Part shown: positions 5,899-14,288 of the stretch, piece after piece
Numbering within the stretch: the first letter of the stretch is position 1
Layout: every line of letters starts with the position of its first letter
From: Chitinophaga pinensis
GTDB taxonomy: Bacteria > Bacteroidota > Bacteroidia > Flavobacteriales_D > Crocinitomicaceae
Assembly (NCBI GenBank): GCA_945870115.1
Contig: CAMBRH010000022.1
Span: forward strand, 1 to 19,468
Direction: 5' to 3'
DNA length: 19,468 nt
The notes under the pieces: model-generated
Databases searched by the model: none
Seen by the model: only the letters and a program-made list of their open reading frames with translations
What the model was told of the DNA's origin: nothing
Made by a program: the position numbers and the translations under genes

Positions 5899-8268
5899 TT
5901 AATTGATTAAATTTAAATGGCCAGTGATGATTTTTTTGTCATTTGTGCCATTTTCTTTGAAAATTATCGTCCAAAGGTAAGTGTCAGATTTTGCGATTTT
6001 CGTTCCATAAGTTCCATCCCAACCAACATTAAAATCATTGCTTTCAAAAAGTAATTCTCCCCACCGGTCATAAATTCTAAGTTGATATCCTTCTTCTGAA
6101 ACTCCTTCAGTCATAATTGGTTTAAATACATTGTTGAATTTATTTCCATCGGGGGTAAATGTATTTGGAACATAATAAATCAAATTTTCAGGAATGACGA
6201 TTGTTTGATTTTGAATGTCTGAGCAATATCCATTCGTAGCAGTAAGTGTAATCAATGGATTTTCGATTTTATTGAAATCAAAATTTGGTTCAAATAAATT
6301 AGAACTATCTAAGCTTGTAAATTGCCAATTTAAGGACGCGTAGTTTAATGAATTATTTGTGAATTGAACACTAAATTTATCTTCAATACTTGAAGTTAAG
6401 TTGTAGGTAAATAATGCAATTGGTTGTGGTAAAATATGAATTACATCTTCTAAAAAAATTTCTGTTGAACAATATCCAACAACGGTGGCAACTAGTGAAA
6501 CGTCGAAAACACCAATTTTAGTATAGATATGACCAACATCATTTCCAATTCCTGCAGTTGAATTATCGCCAAAATTCCACGTTAAATCTGTATTTGGAAG
6601 ATTTGATAATGCTTCAAAATTTATTAAAAATGGCGCACAAGAAATTGTATCAAATGGTAAAATTGTAATTTGCGGACTTTCTTTTAAACCAACATAAAGT
6701 GTATCACGAAAAACACAATTCACAGCGTTTGTTACTTCACACCAAAAAATTCCTGAATCTCCAACTGTAATTGATTGAGAATTGAAAGCATTTGACCAAA
6801 CAAATGAAGTCCAAACTCCTGCAGCGTTTAATTGAACAACTTCACCAGGACAAATTGCTTCATCCGCACCTAAATCCAAACCAGGACTTAAACTTGGATC
6901 ATTTACCGTAATTAAAACTTGGTCAGAATTTGCACATCCGTTAGCATCTAAAGCTGAAACAATGTATGTTGCTGTCACTAATGGAATAAAAGAAACTCCA
7001 TCAGTTATTGCGCCAGACCAAGAATAACTAGTAGCTGAGCCACTTGCATCTAAAACAGTAGAATTGCCTAAACAAATATTCATATCTGCAATTCCAGTAA
7101 TCGTTGGTAAAGGATTTACTGTAATTGTAACTTCATCTGTATTTTGGCATGAATTTACTGTTGCTCCAGTAACAGAATAAGTTGTCGTTGTGTTGGGAGA
7201 AAACTCAATTCCATTTGTTACACCTCCACTCCAAGAATAAGTGCTTCCGCCACTTGCTGATAAAGTAACTTGTTCACCAAAACAAATAGTTTGGTCTGGG
7301 CCTGCGTCTACTATGTTCGGAGTAATAACGGTTACAGTTACTTGGTCAGAAGAAATACAAGTGTTAGTAGAGCTTGTTAATGTATAGATTGTACTTGCTA
7401 GGGGAGAAAATGGAATCCCATTTATAATTCCATTGTTCCAAAATGTGTTTGAACCAGTCCCAGTTCCTAATAAAGTAACTACGTCTCCTAGGCATATAGT
7501 TTGATCCGATCCAGCATTTGAAGTTGGCACTGGTATGAAAGTTACTATAATCTCATCATTTATTATATTTGAGAAACCTCCATTTAAAAAAAAGTTATCA
7601 ACAACCATTCCCAAACCAAAGGCACCAGTTGTTATTGGTTTGAGCGTAATGAGCTGACTTGCAGACATAGCAACAAAGTCGAAACAAATATTTTGCAGAT
7701 CCCAACTAGTATTATTTGCAGTTATGGAATATTGGGTATTGCCAACGATGTCCAATTCAATTTCAAATGGATTTGGACCACCAGAAGTACGAATTGAATA
7801 ATCAAAACACAAAGTATATGTTTGGCCGACTGTTAATCCTGAAATATTTTGGCTTAACATCATATCATCAGCTGAACCACAAATGTTATCATCGCCAGCA
7901 TCTATCTCCGCAACGCTGTTAGAACCATTTGAACCACCATAACTTAATTCAGTTGCATAGGCTTCTGTGAAATTTCCAGAAAAGTCCCAATTTGCCCCTT
8001 GATTACTAAAATCACCATTAAGTATTAAATTTTGATTAGCTGCTGATCCAACTGCAACCGAATATGTTCCGCTTTGAGTAACCGTTATTTGGGGACTTGT
8101 TTCACCAGTTGACCACAGATAATTTGTTACAGCAGAAAGAGTAGCATCTAAAGTAATTGATTCACCTTCACAAAGCACAGTATCATTTCCTAGATTTAGT
8201 TGTCCAAATAAACCACCACTAAGACTAAAAAATAGTATTAAAAATAAAATATACTTCATTTTATGCAT
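5899..8268 (-). CDS. Large Ig/PKD-repeat surface protein with gliding-motility-type (type B) C-terminal domain
   Basis: The 789-residue frame begins MHKMKYILF. Starting at the second Met (base 8259) gives a standard signal peptide ending at LFGQ, so that start is more likely. Domains in order: an Ig-like module with LGNDTVLCEGES at 26-37; a jelly-roll-like module opening at NLILNGDF (80-87) and running to about 230; three tandem Ig-like repeats of roughly 70 residues (about 248-315, 318-385, 388-456), each with a D/N-x-x-ICxG opening and a W-S/N-x-G core; a fourth divergent one to ~527; PKD-like domains at ~531-690 (TWNFGDNS); and the type B domain from ~698 (YYVPNTFTPDGN, RIYDRWGELLFE, GWDGTYGTK). 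This C-terminus directs T9SS export, usually with surface attachment. No enzyme motif is visible, so adhesion or a structural role is inferred. Confidence 0.85.
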   Translation of the reverse strand: MHKMKYILFLILFFSLSGGLFGQLNLGNDTVLCEGESITLDATLSAVTNYLWSTGETSPQITVTQSGTYSVAVGSAANQNLILNGDFSNQGANWDFSGNFTEAYATELSYGGSNGSNSVAEIDAGDDNICGSADDMMLSQNISGLTVGQTYTLCFDYSIRTSGGPNPFEIELDIVGNTQYSITANNTSWDLQNICFDFVAMSASQLITLKPITTGAFGLGMVVDNFFLNGGFSNIINDEIIVTFIPVPTSNAGSDQTICLGDVVTLLGTGTGSNTFWNNGIINGIPFSPLASTIYTLTSSTNTCISSDQVTVTVITPNIVDAGPDQTICFGEQVTLSASGGSTYSWSGGVTNGIEFSPNTTTTYSVTGATVNSCQNTDEVTITVNPLPTITGIADMNICLGNSTVLDASGSATSYSWSGAITDGVSFIPLVTATYIVSALDANGCANSDQVLITVNDPSLSPGLDLGADEAICPGEVVQLNAAGVWTSFVWSNAFNSQSITVGDSGIFWCEVTNAVNCVFRDTLYVGLKESPQITILPFDTISCAPFLINFEALSNLPNTDLTWNFGDNSTAGIGNDVGHIYTKIGVFDVSLVATVVGYCSTEIFLEDVIHILPQPIALFTYNLTSSIEDKFSVQFTNNSLNYASLNWQFTSLDSSNLFEPNFDFNKIENPLITLTATNGYCSDIQNQTIVIPENLIYYVPNTFTPDGNKFNNVFKPIMTEGVSEEGYQLRIYDRWGELLFESNDFNVGWDGTYGTKIAKSDTYLWTIIFKENGTNDKKIITGHLNLIN

Positions 8269-8273
8269 TACTT

Positions 8274-8750
8274 TTATCTCAACAATTGAAAAAATTCTTT
8301 TTGTTTAAACACTTCATCTATTTTAGATGCTCCTTTAAAAATGTAAAAACACGTTCCTTCGATGGCAACAATATTTTTATATAAACTATCCCAATTTGAA
8401 TTAGATGCATCACTTTCAAATATTAAATTTCCCCAACTTCCGCCTGTTCCATATACATATTGACTAGTAAAATCTTGATCTCCTAATTCAAAATCGCCGT
8501 TAATTACTAAATCTGTACTCAATTCACTTAAAGTTAAAATCAATTCAGTGTCTTGAGCAATAGAAACGCTTGAATTAGTTGAACCAGTTGACCAAGAAAA
8601 AAAATTATATCCAACAGGCACATTAAAATCTGACTGCTCTCCTTGGCAAAAATTAACATCAGTTCCTAAAAAATTAGAAATTGTATTACACTGAGTATTT
8701 CCAAAATTTAAAAAAGCGATGCCTAAAATAATTGATAAAAAAAATTTCAT
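8274..8750 (-). CDS. Truncated paralogue of the neighbouring Ig-type surface protein, without sorting domain
   Basis: This 158-residue protein has its own signal peptide (MKFFLSIILG...GNTQ, to ~20). An Ig-like module (FLGTDVNFCQGEQ, SWSTGSTNS) and the start of an NGDFE module (LVINGDFELGDQDF at 81-94) follow. The same module order opens the 789-residue protein that starts 5 bp downstream. About 30 residues into the NGDFE module the likeness ends, and the last ~35 residues (from about N119) match nothing expected. No T9SS domain is present, so the product, if made, would probably stay in the periplasm. It looks like a tandem duplicate cut down by a deletion. It could also be a functional small gene; there is no internal stop or frameshift in what remains. 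Confidence 0.6.
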   Translation of the reverse strand: MKFFLSIILGIAFLNFGNTQCNTISNFLGTDVNFCQGEQSDFNVPVGYNFFSWSTGSTNSSVSIAQDTELILTLSELSTDLVINGDFELGDQDFTSQYVYGTGGSWGNLIFESDASNSNWDSLYKNIVAIEGTCFYIFKGASKIDEVFKQKEFFQLLR

Positions 8751-8804
8751 TTAGTTTGTTTATTTTTTTATTTCAGAGTATAAAATTACTGCTAATCAAT
8801 TCAT

Positions 8805-8823
8805 CAATTGTTAACCAATTGTT
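8805..8823. repeat. Two CAATTGTT direct repeats in a gene start region
   Basis: CAATTGTT occurs at 8805-8812 and again at 8816-8823, 11 bp apart, about one helical turn. The pair lies in the 81-bp gap between the 949-residue protein gene and the 158-residue protein gene, 55-75 bp upstream of the latter's start. It could be a regulator site, but the sequence is simple and AT-rich. Confidence 0.35.
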
Positions 8824-8831
8824 TACTTCAT

Positions 8832-11681
8832 TTATTTAAAAACACTTAATTTAAGTGTAATCTTATTCAAATCAGATTTTATATTAACATAATAGAATCC
8901 ATTTGCAAATCCACTTGTGTTTATTTCGATCTGATTGTTAGAAACTATATTTGATTCAAAATTGATTATTTTTCCTAAATTATCAGAAATAGTAATTATA
9001 TCAGAATTAGAATTAACTCCATAAACATTAACAGACTTTTCTGATGGATTTGGATAAAGAAAATGATTTGTGGGAGAAGTAAGAGTAACACTTTTAATTT
9101 CAGCATCAGAAAAAGCACCATTAAAGTCTGTTTGTCTTAATCTATAATAATTAATTCCAAAAGAAGGATTTAGGTCTTCTAAAGTGTAATTATTTGTTGA
9201 TGTCGTAGTTCCTGAACCATCAACCGTTCCGACATATTCCCAACTATCTCCATTAAGAGATTTATCAATTGTAAAATAATCATTGTCTCTTTCAGAGCTA
9301 GTTTCCCATTTTAAGTCAACAGTTTTTTTCTCATTTAATTTTGCATCAAAATAGAGTAATTCAACTGGAAGAGGTGTTGCAGGATTTATGGATGCGATTG
9401 TTATAAATCTTGTTGAATTATTTGGAATGTGGTCGGATATATTTATACCAGTGATTGTTATTGTTGGATTGGTGTAAGTAAAAACAAGTCCTGTTCCATC
9501 ACCATTATAAAAACATTGAGCACCACTCGTAAAATCTCCATCAGCATCAACAAGAAGTCTGAGATGAGCAACATTTACGCTTCCAGGAGCTGCAGTAGAA
9601 CTTAATTTTACATCCATATTGTATGTTTGCGCCATATTTGTTCTTGTAACTTTCCATTCTCTTTCTAATCTGCTTGTAATAGCGCAACTTGTTAAACCTG
9701 TTGGAATATCAGCCATTGCAGTTGCAGTTGTTCTTAGTTTACCATTATTGGCACCTTGAACTACATAAGATATGTCTGACGAAAAGGAACCTCCGTTTGC
9801 ATTATTTGTCGCAGCTATTGAATTTAAATAAATTCTAACGGTATCATCATCTTGATGGGATTGTTTTTGGGTTAGGGCTTCAATATCATCTCTTCCGATT
9901 CCAATAATGTTGATGTTATAAGGTGCTGTTGTTGTAAAGATCACACTACCAGACGTGTTTAAATAGTTTTCTCCAAGCGTTACGCCATATTTTATTGCTA
10001 AATAGGAATGTACCCTCCTACGTTGAGCTGCCGTCAACTGAGTTGTATACCCAATAACTTCTCCTACCGGACCTAACCAATCTCTTGTGCCGCCATCGAA
10101 ACTGAAGCCTCCATGGTCATTTTGCCCACCTAAAAAACGATTTATATTGCAACCATTGCCAGTTTGTGTTACCGCAGATAAAACATGCTTGGTGGTCAAA
10201 TGTGTTGCGTCAAATGTAACATTTGTACCATTTACTTTCCAAGTACCTGATGCAGAAGAACTTCCAAAATCTGTTGGATCATACGCGCCCTGATCAAGAG
10301 CAACATTTGCCCCAGCAATGCCACCAGTTATTGTTCCATCAATTGCTGGTATGGACCAAGTACTTATATCTGCTGTTGTTGCTAGGTGTGTATAAGTGCG
10401 AGAAAGATCCGTTAAGTTACTTGTAAAAAATAGTGATCTGAAAGTTGGTCCTACATTGAAATCATTTCCAGCTAATTTAACAAATTGTCTGATAGGATCT
10501 GCGCCACCATCAACAATTGCTCCGCTCGGCCCAGTAAACTCAATATATGGATTGTAATTATAGCTTGTTGAGGCTGTGTTTTTTGCTGGGTTAGCTGTAC
10601 CATTTAGCAAAGTTGCCACTCCTGGAGCTTGATTTACCCATGTAGCAGGTGCACCTGCTGTATAACCCAAATCTGCTTTTAGCCATGTTTCAAGTCCCGA
10701 TGTCACACCACCTGGTGCCAAGCAAGCTGTAATAGTTCTTGTTCCAGCAGGGTTTGTTACAGTAGGGTTTCTATTCACTGCCGACAAAGTGAATTGTGGA
10801 ATTGTAGCATCTACAGTATTTGCTAGAACACCTGTATTATTTAAATCGTAAACTAACCAGAAATAATTTGAACCCGCACCCAAAGTTTGTGATCCATTGA
10901 TATTGTATGTGCCAGCAGTTGGTGTTGTTGAGCCAAATAAAGTACTTGTTGAAAAGGTAGCAGATGAACCAGTGTAATATATTTTTGTTGAACTAACGTT
11001 TCCGAAAACAGCTGTTCCAGCAAACTGCGATTGAATCTGAGTTAATGTTAAAGGTAAAGCTGTTCCTGAAGTTACTATTTCTAAACGCGCAATTTGAGCA
11101 TCTGTTGCACAATTGACAACTGTTGCACTTGAAGATTGAGTTACAGTAGAACTGGTAAACGTCATTGGACACTCAGATAATAAATATCCACAATCGCGTC
11201 CGTTAACAAAACTTGGTAGGTTTGCTGCAGAATGAGCGGTTTTTTTAATTTCAACATAAAATGCACCTGTTACAGCTCTAACTTGTAATCCACTTATGAT
11301 AAAATTATCTATTTGATCTTGCCTAATTGCTGCAGCTCCAGCTTGTGAACTTCGATAAGTTATAACAAAGTTTGTAGCATTTACAGTTAAAGTTAAGGAG
11401 GTAATATCACCACCACCATTAGGACTTATTGTTCCAACCCCAGGATTAAATTCAAAGTTAGATGAGATTGACAATGTTATTGTATAATTAGTAGCCGCAG
11501 CAGCAATACGAATGTCATTGGTAGCAGATTCAGTAATAGTCATATTCCCTAGGTTGTTATACGAAGAGGGGAATGTACATCCCGCAGGATTTATTGTTAA
11601 AGCTGGAGCAATTATACCAATCTGAGCAAATGAACACTTAAAGAATATTGCAAAAAATAGGGTAAAAAAAATATTTTTCAT
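8832..11681 (-). CDS. Secreted LamG-like multidomain surface protein with T9SS type A sorting domain
   Basis: A signal peptide ends at CSFAQ (residue 20). Residues ~21-170 form a beta-rich region I do not recognise. Residues ~172-320 match the sialidase/BNR-associated N-terminal module common in Bacteroidota (KIYYTGSSATFSTSTLFGST, then NYFWLVYDL). From ~326 (GLETWLKADLGY) to ~570 lies a LamG/concanavalin-like domain ending in RRVHSYLAIKYGVTLG, a signature of DUF8202-type surface proteins. A further beta domain follows (~575-765), then an FN3-like module at ~771-865 (LPVELLYFDA, WETSSERDNDYFTI, NYYRLRQTDFNG), and the sorting domain at ~873-949 (FLYPNPSEKSVNV, ANGFYYVNI). No catalytic motif is seen. 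Likely a surface adhesin or glycan-binding protein. It is the first gene downstream of the TPR/LuxR regulator. Confidence 0.85.
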   Translation of the reverse strand: MKNIFFTLFFAIFFKCSFAQIGIIAPALTINPAGCTFPSSYNNLGNMTITESATNDIRIAAAATNYTITLSISSNFEFNPGVGTISPNGGGDITSLTLTVNATNFVITYRSSQAGAAAIRQDQIDNFIISGLQVRAVTGAFYVEIKKTAHSAANLPSFVNGRDCGYLLSECPMTFTSSTVTQSSSATVVNCATDAQIARLEIVTSGTALPLTLTQIQSQFAGTAVFGNVSSTKIYYTGSSATFSTSTLFGSTTPTAGTYNINGSQTLGAGSNYFWLVYDLNNTGVLANTVDATIPQFTLSAVNRNPTVTNPAGTRTITACLAPGGVTSGLETWLKADLGYTAGAPATWVNQAPGVATLLNGTANPAKNTASTSYNYNPYIEFTGPSGAIVDGGADPIRQFVKLAGNDFNVGPTFRSLFFTSNLTDLSRTYTHLATTADISTWSIPAIDGTITGGIAGANVALDQGAYDPTDFGSSSASGTWKVNGTNVTFDATHLTTKHVLSAVTQTGNGCNINRFLGGQNDHGGFSFDGGTRDWLGPVGEVIGYTTQLTAAQRRRVHSYLAIKYGVTLGENYLNTSGSVIFTTTAPYNINIIGIGRDDIEALTQKQSHQDDDTVRIYLNSIAATNNANGGSFSSDISYVVQGANNGKLRTTATAMADIPTGLTSCAITSRLEREWKVTRTNMAQTYNMDVKLSSTAAPGSVNVAHLRLLVDADGDFTSGAQCFYNGDGTGLVFTYTNPTITITGINISDHIPNNSTRFITIASINPATPLPVELLYFDAKLNEKKTVDLKWETSSERDNDYFTIDKSLNGDSWEYVGTVDGSGTTTSTNNYTLEDLNPSFGINYYRLRQTDFNGAFSDAEIKSVTLTSPTNHFLYPNPSEKSVNVYGVNSNSDIITISDNLGKIINFESNIVSNNQIEINTSGFANGFYYVNIKSDLNKITLKLSVFK

Positions 11682-11726
11682 TACTTTAAAATTATTTGTT
11701 TTAAAATTAACGGTTGATTAACATTA

Positions 11727-11734
11727 CAAATGTA
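11727..11734 (-). promoter_or_regulatory. Putative -7 element upstream of the 949-residue surface protein
   Basis: Minus-strand TACATTTG matches TAnnTTTG exactly and lies about 46 bp before the ATG at 11681, which would give a leader of about 40 nt. No clear -33 TTTG is visible. Helically spaced ATAACAA repeats lie just upstream (11766-11802) and might serve an activator. Confidence 0.45.
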
Positions 11735-11765
11735 TTTTAAAGATTTACTGAATCGATTTAATTTA

Positions 11766-11802
11766 TTGTTATCTTTTGTTATCTTAATTTGTTTTTTGTT
11801 AT
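11766..11802. repeat. Helically phased TTGTTAT repeats upstream of a surface-protein promoter
   Basis: TTGTTAT (ATAACAA on the coding strand) starts at 11766, 11776 and 11796. The spacings of 10 and 20 bp place all three copies on one face of the helix, 32-75 bp upstream of the putative -7 element. A fourth copy is at 11860-11866. This fits an activator-binding array, possibly for the LuxR-type regulator encoded immediately upstream, but the DNA is AT-rich and chance cannot be excluded. Confidence 0.4.
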
Positions 11803-11902
11803 TTATTTGTATATTATTTTTTTTTAAAATATTGAAAATGAATCATATAATTTTAATATTTGTTATTCGACGCATTTTTACAAATTCCTTTAAAATATAC
11901 TT

Positions 11903-13624
11903 TTAATCTAATGTTTTTAAATAGTCATTTAACTTTTGATTTGCACTCAATCCAATTTTTTGTTTCAATTTTGTTTTATAAACACGAATTGTTCCATCAG
12001 CGATATTTTTAATTGACGCAATTTCTTTTGAATTTAAATTCATTCTAAAATAAGTACAAAGATTAATTTCATGTTCGAGCAAATTTGGATGTTTTTCTTT
12101 TAAAGTTTTAATAAAATTGGAATCATCTATTTCTAAATCTGAGTTAGGATTTAAATTGTGATTGTCAATTTGCAAGAGATTGCTTATACTGAATTGCAAT
12201 TCTTTTAATACACTTTCGATATCACTATTTCTTTTTCGCTTAATTTCTTTAATTTTTTCTAAAAAGGTCTTTTCAGTTTCTTTTTTTAAATTTAAGTTAA
12301 GCATCAGTGTTGTAATTTTTTCTTGCTTTTGCTTTAGTTCGTTTTGGAGGATTATTCGTTTATTTTCATCCAATAAATGTTCTTGCTCCAAAATTATTTT
12401 TTTACGTTTTTGAGTTTTGTTTTTTTGGATAAAAAGAATTATAAATATAGCGCTCATAAAACTAAAAAGAACTAGGATAAAAAACGTATTGTTTTGAGAA
12501 GATTTTAGCGATGATTTATATAATTTGTTATTTGTTTTGAATTGAGTTTTTAGATATCCAATCTGCTGTGAATAAAATAAATTATTTAACTTATCTAGAT
12601 TTTTAACAACTGAGTCTGAAATTAAAGCATTGTTTTGTAGCAATTTGTTTGAGTAAAATTTTAATTTATTGTAATCATTGATTGATTCATAATATCTGTA
12701 AAGCACTTTAGTAAATCGGTTAGAGATTGATTTATTTTGAATAGAAGATTCTAAAAATATAATCTTTTCCAATATTTCGGTTTTTTTAGTGTGATTATTT
12801 TCTGCAACATATATCGTTAAAAGTTCTTCTAATAAATTGAATGTTTCAGATAGATTAATGTTGTTTTTCGCATAAAAATTAAGTTCTTTTTCTAAAAGCG
12901 GCTTTGCTTTTTCATAATTTTTTAGCGTAAAATAATTTGAACCTAAATTTCCTTCAACAATTATTTTAAATAATTTATCTTGTTTGTTTTTATTTATTCC
13001 CGACAAATAATATAAAGATTTTCGAATATAAAAATTAGATCCTTTAATATCTTTTAAATGCATTTTACACAAACTTATGTTATTGAACATACTTGCTTTA
13101 AATAAAAAATCATTTTTATTGTCTGTTTTTATAGATTTAAAATAATTAAGCATTGCTGTTTCATAATTTCTATTTTTATAGAGAATCGAACCTTTTAGCG
13201 AATAAGAATGACACAATAGACTTGATATTTTGTAAAGTAAACAATTTCTAATAACTTCATTTGAGTATTTTATTGCTAAATTATTAGATCCCAAATTGGA
13301 AAGTAAAGAAGATAAATGATAATTAGTATGTGTATAAATAAGATAATCTTCAGCGGTCGAATGCTCTATTACCCATAATAATTTTATAATAAATTTGTTA
13401 TCATCACCTTGTTCGTGATAAATAAATCCCTCAATATATTTTATATTTAGTAAATGCTTATTTAGTTTAGTTTTTTTGTATAAAATCAGTTCTTTGTCCA
13501 AAAGATTTTTATACGTTTTTTCGGAATAAAGACTATTTCCAACAGCGTCTAGCTCAAAAAGCTTATTTGAAAAACTAAATTGACATGTAAAGAATAAGGT
13601 TAGAAAAATAATTATTTTTTGCAT
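11903..13624 (-). CDS. Transmembrane TPR regulator with C-terminal LuxR-type helix-turn-helix
   Basis: The 573-residue protein has a signal peptide (MQKIIIFLTLFFTCQFSFS). A helical region with TPR-like repeats follows from ~55 to 330, clearest at 137-169 (ILYKNRNYETAMLNYFKSI) and 221-253 (NYFTLKNYEKAKPLLEKEL). A single membrane helix lies at ~380-399, a charged coiled coil at ~400-480, and a LuxR/GerE-type HTH at ~511-560 (LNSKEIASIKNIADGTIRVY, KLKQKIGL). The order predicts a periplasmic TPR sensor and a cytoplasmic DNA-binding end, so it can signal across the inner membrane in one molecule. No kinase or receiver domain is present. It lies upstream of the T9SS cargo genes on the same strand, which makes them plausible targets. 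The last ~170 residues are paralogous to the gene cut at the right edge. Confidence 0.85.
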   Translation of the reverse strand: MQKIIIFLTLFFTCQFSFSNKLFELDAVGNSLYSEKTYKNLLDKELILYKKTKLNKHLLNIKYIEGFIYHEQGDDNKFIIKLLWVIEHSTAEDYLIYTHTNYHLSSLLSNLGSNNLAIKYSNEVIRNCLLYKISSLLCHSYSLKGSILYKNRNYETAMLNYFKSIKTDNKNDFLFKASMFNNISLCKMHLKDIKGSNFYIRKSLYYLSGINKNKQDKLFKIIVEGNLGSNYFTLKNYEKAKPLLEKELNFYAKNNINLSETFNLLEELLTIYVAENNHTKKTEILEKIIFLESSIQNKSISNRFTKVLYRYYESINDYNKLKFYSNKLLQNNALISDSVVKNLDKLNNLFYSQQIGYLKTQFKTNNKLYKSSLKSSQNNTFFILVLFSFMSAIFIILFIQKNKTQKRKKIILEQEHLLDENKRIILQNELKQKQEKITTLMLNLNLKKETEKTFLEKIKEIKRKRNSDIESVLKELQFSISNLLQIDNHNLNPNSDLEIDDSNFIKTLKEKHPNLLEHEINLCTYFRMNLNSKEIASIKNIADGTIRVYKTKLKQKIGLSANQKLNDYLKTLD

Positions 13625-13640
13625 TCGATTGAATTTTAAG

Positions 13641-13648
13641 CAAACATA
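13641..13648 (-). promoter_or_regulatory. Putative -7 element of the TPR/LuxR regulator gene
   Basis: Minus-strand TATGTTTG fits TAnnTTTG and lies 16 bp before the ATG at 13624, exactly as in copy A. It is sandwiched between the terminator hairpin and the start codon, consistent with an independent promoter. The implied leader is very short. Confidence 0.45.
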
Positions 13649-13663
13649 GGTATTATTTTTTAA

Positions 13664-13695
13664 AAAAAAGACTGATAAAAAAACCAGTCTTTTTT
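13664..13695. terminator. Bidirectional intrinsic terminator hairpin, copy B
   Basis: AAAAAAGACTG pairs perfectly with CAGTCTTTTTT (11 bp) around a 10-base A-rich loop. A- and T-tracts flank both sides. It separates the lipoprotein-containing block on the right from the regulator gene on the left. Its stem differs from copy A (GACTG against GGCT) yet both remain fully paired, which argues that the structure is selected. Confidence 0.75.
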
Positions 13696-13952
13696 CAGAA
13701 CCTAAAACCTAACCAAAACTTTAATCTAAACTATATAAACCAATCCACAATTCATTAGGTTCTTTTTATTCAAGGTGGTACTTGAAGTGTTTTTATTCAA
13801 AAACTTATAAAAAGCAGAAACATTTTTCATTAAACAAATTATCATGTAAATCTCTACATAAACACTTAATTGCTTGAAATTTGTCTCTACCCTTTTTTTT
13901 ATAATTATCTAAATTTAAGATGATATTTGTGTAATAAATTAAATTTATAAAT
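13696..13952. other. Intergenic stretch without a gene
   Basis: This is the right part of the 328-bp gap between the lipoprotein gene and the regulator gene. Apart from the tail of the duplicated segment (to 13743) and a small 6-bp inverted repeat (TTCAAG 13769-13774 with CTTGAA 13781-13786, loop of 6), I see nothing recognisable. Confidence 0.5.
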
Positions 13953-14204
13953 TCACTTTTCTCTCCAAATTTCTTTTAAAAACAACTCTTCATTTCCAGA
14001 AATTTTTGCTTCCTGTTCAATTTTTGTTTTTAAATCATTCAGGTAAAACTGTAATTTATGATTTTCTGTATTTTGATAGATTTTTTCGATATATGTATAC
14101 TCGGCTTTTAATAATTTTGCATTTTGCATACGTTCTGAATATTCAGATTTACAAGAGCTAAGAACTATAATTGAAGCAATAAATGGGAATATGTGGTTTT
14201 TCAT
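13953..14204 (-). CDS. Small lipoprotein of unknown function
   Basis: This 83-residue protein starts with a lipoprotein signal peptide whose lipobox is VLSSC (Cys18), followed directly by KSEYSERM. The lack of an Asp at +2 does not settle inner or outer membrane, since Bacteroidota sorting rules differ. The remaining ~65 residues are hydrophilic and predicted helical (QNAKLLKAEYTYIEKIYQ). I do not recognise a family. It lies 84 bp downstream of the beta-propeller protein gene on the same strand and 258 bp before the terminator, so it may be co-transcribed with it. Confidence 0.75.
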   Translation of the reverse strand: MKNHIFPFIASIIVLSSCKSEYSERMQNAKLLKAEYTYIEKIYQNTENHKLQFYLNDLKTKIEQEAKISGNEELFLKEIWREK

Positions 14205-14288
14205 TAGAATTCAATAAATTATATAAAAAGAAACTTTGTGTATCAAACAAAATCTAAAAAACATAAAAAATCCCTTAATCCTACCTTT

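Larger units (their letters stand above)
13569..13743 (-). repeat. Copy B of the ~175-bp duplicated hairpin-promoter-leader-signal peptide segment
   Basis: This is the counterpart of 4188-4360. Here it covers the first 19 codons of the intact TPR/LuxR regulator, its short leader, a -7 element and a terminator hairpin. The copy lengths differ by only 2 bp. The flanking DNA on both sides is unrelated between the copies. Confidence 0.85.

Noticed and set aside
6850..7560. Regularly spaced similar DNA blocks that might suggest a repeat array
   Set aside because: They encode tandem Ig-like domains of about 70 residues and are explained by the protein repeats; there is no CRISPR-like repeat and spacer pattern.
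8260..8280. Possible single gene broken by a frameshift between the 158- and 789-residue proteins
   Set aside because: Each has its own start and signal peptide and both begin with the same module order, so they are tandem paralogues and not two halves of one protein.
13769..13786. TTCAAG-GTGGTA-CTTGAA inverted repeat
   Set aside because: A single six-base stem without conserved context or T-tract; expected by chance in a gap of this size.
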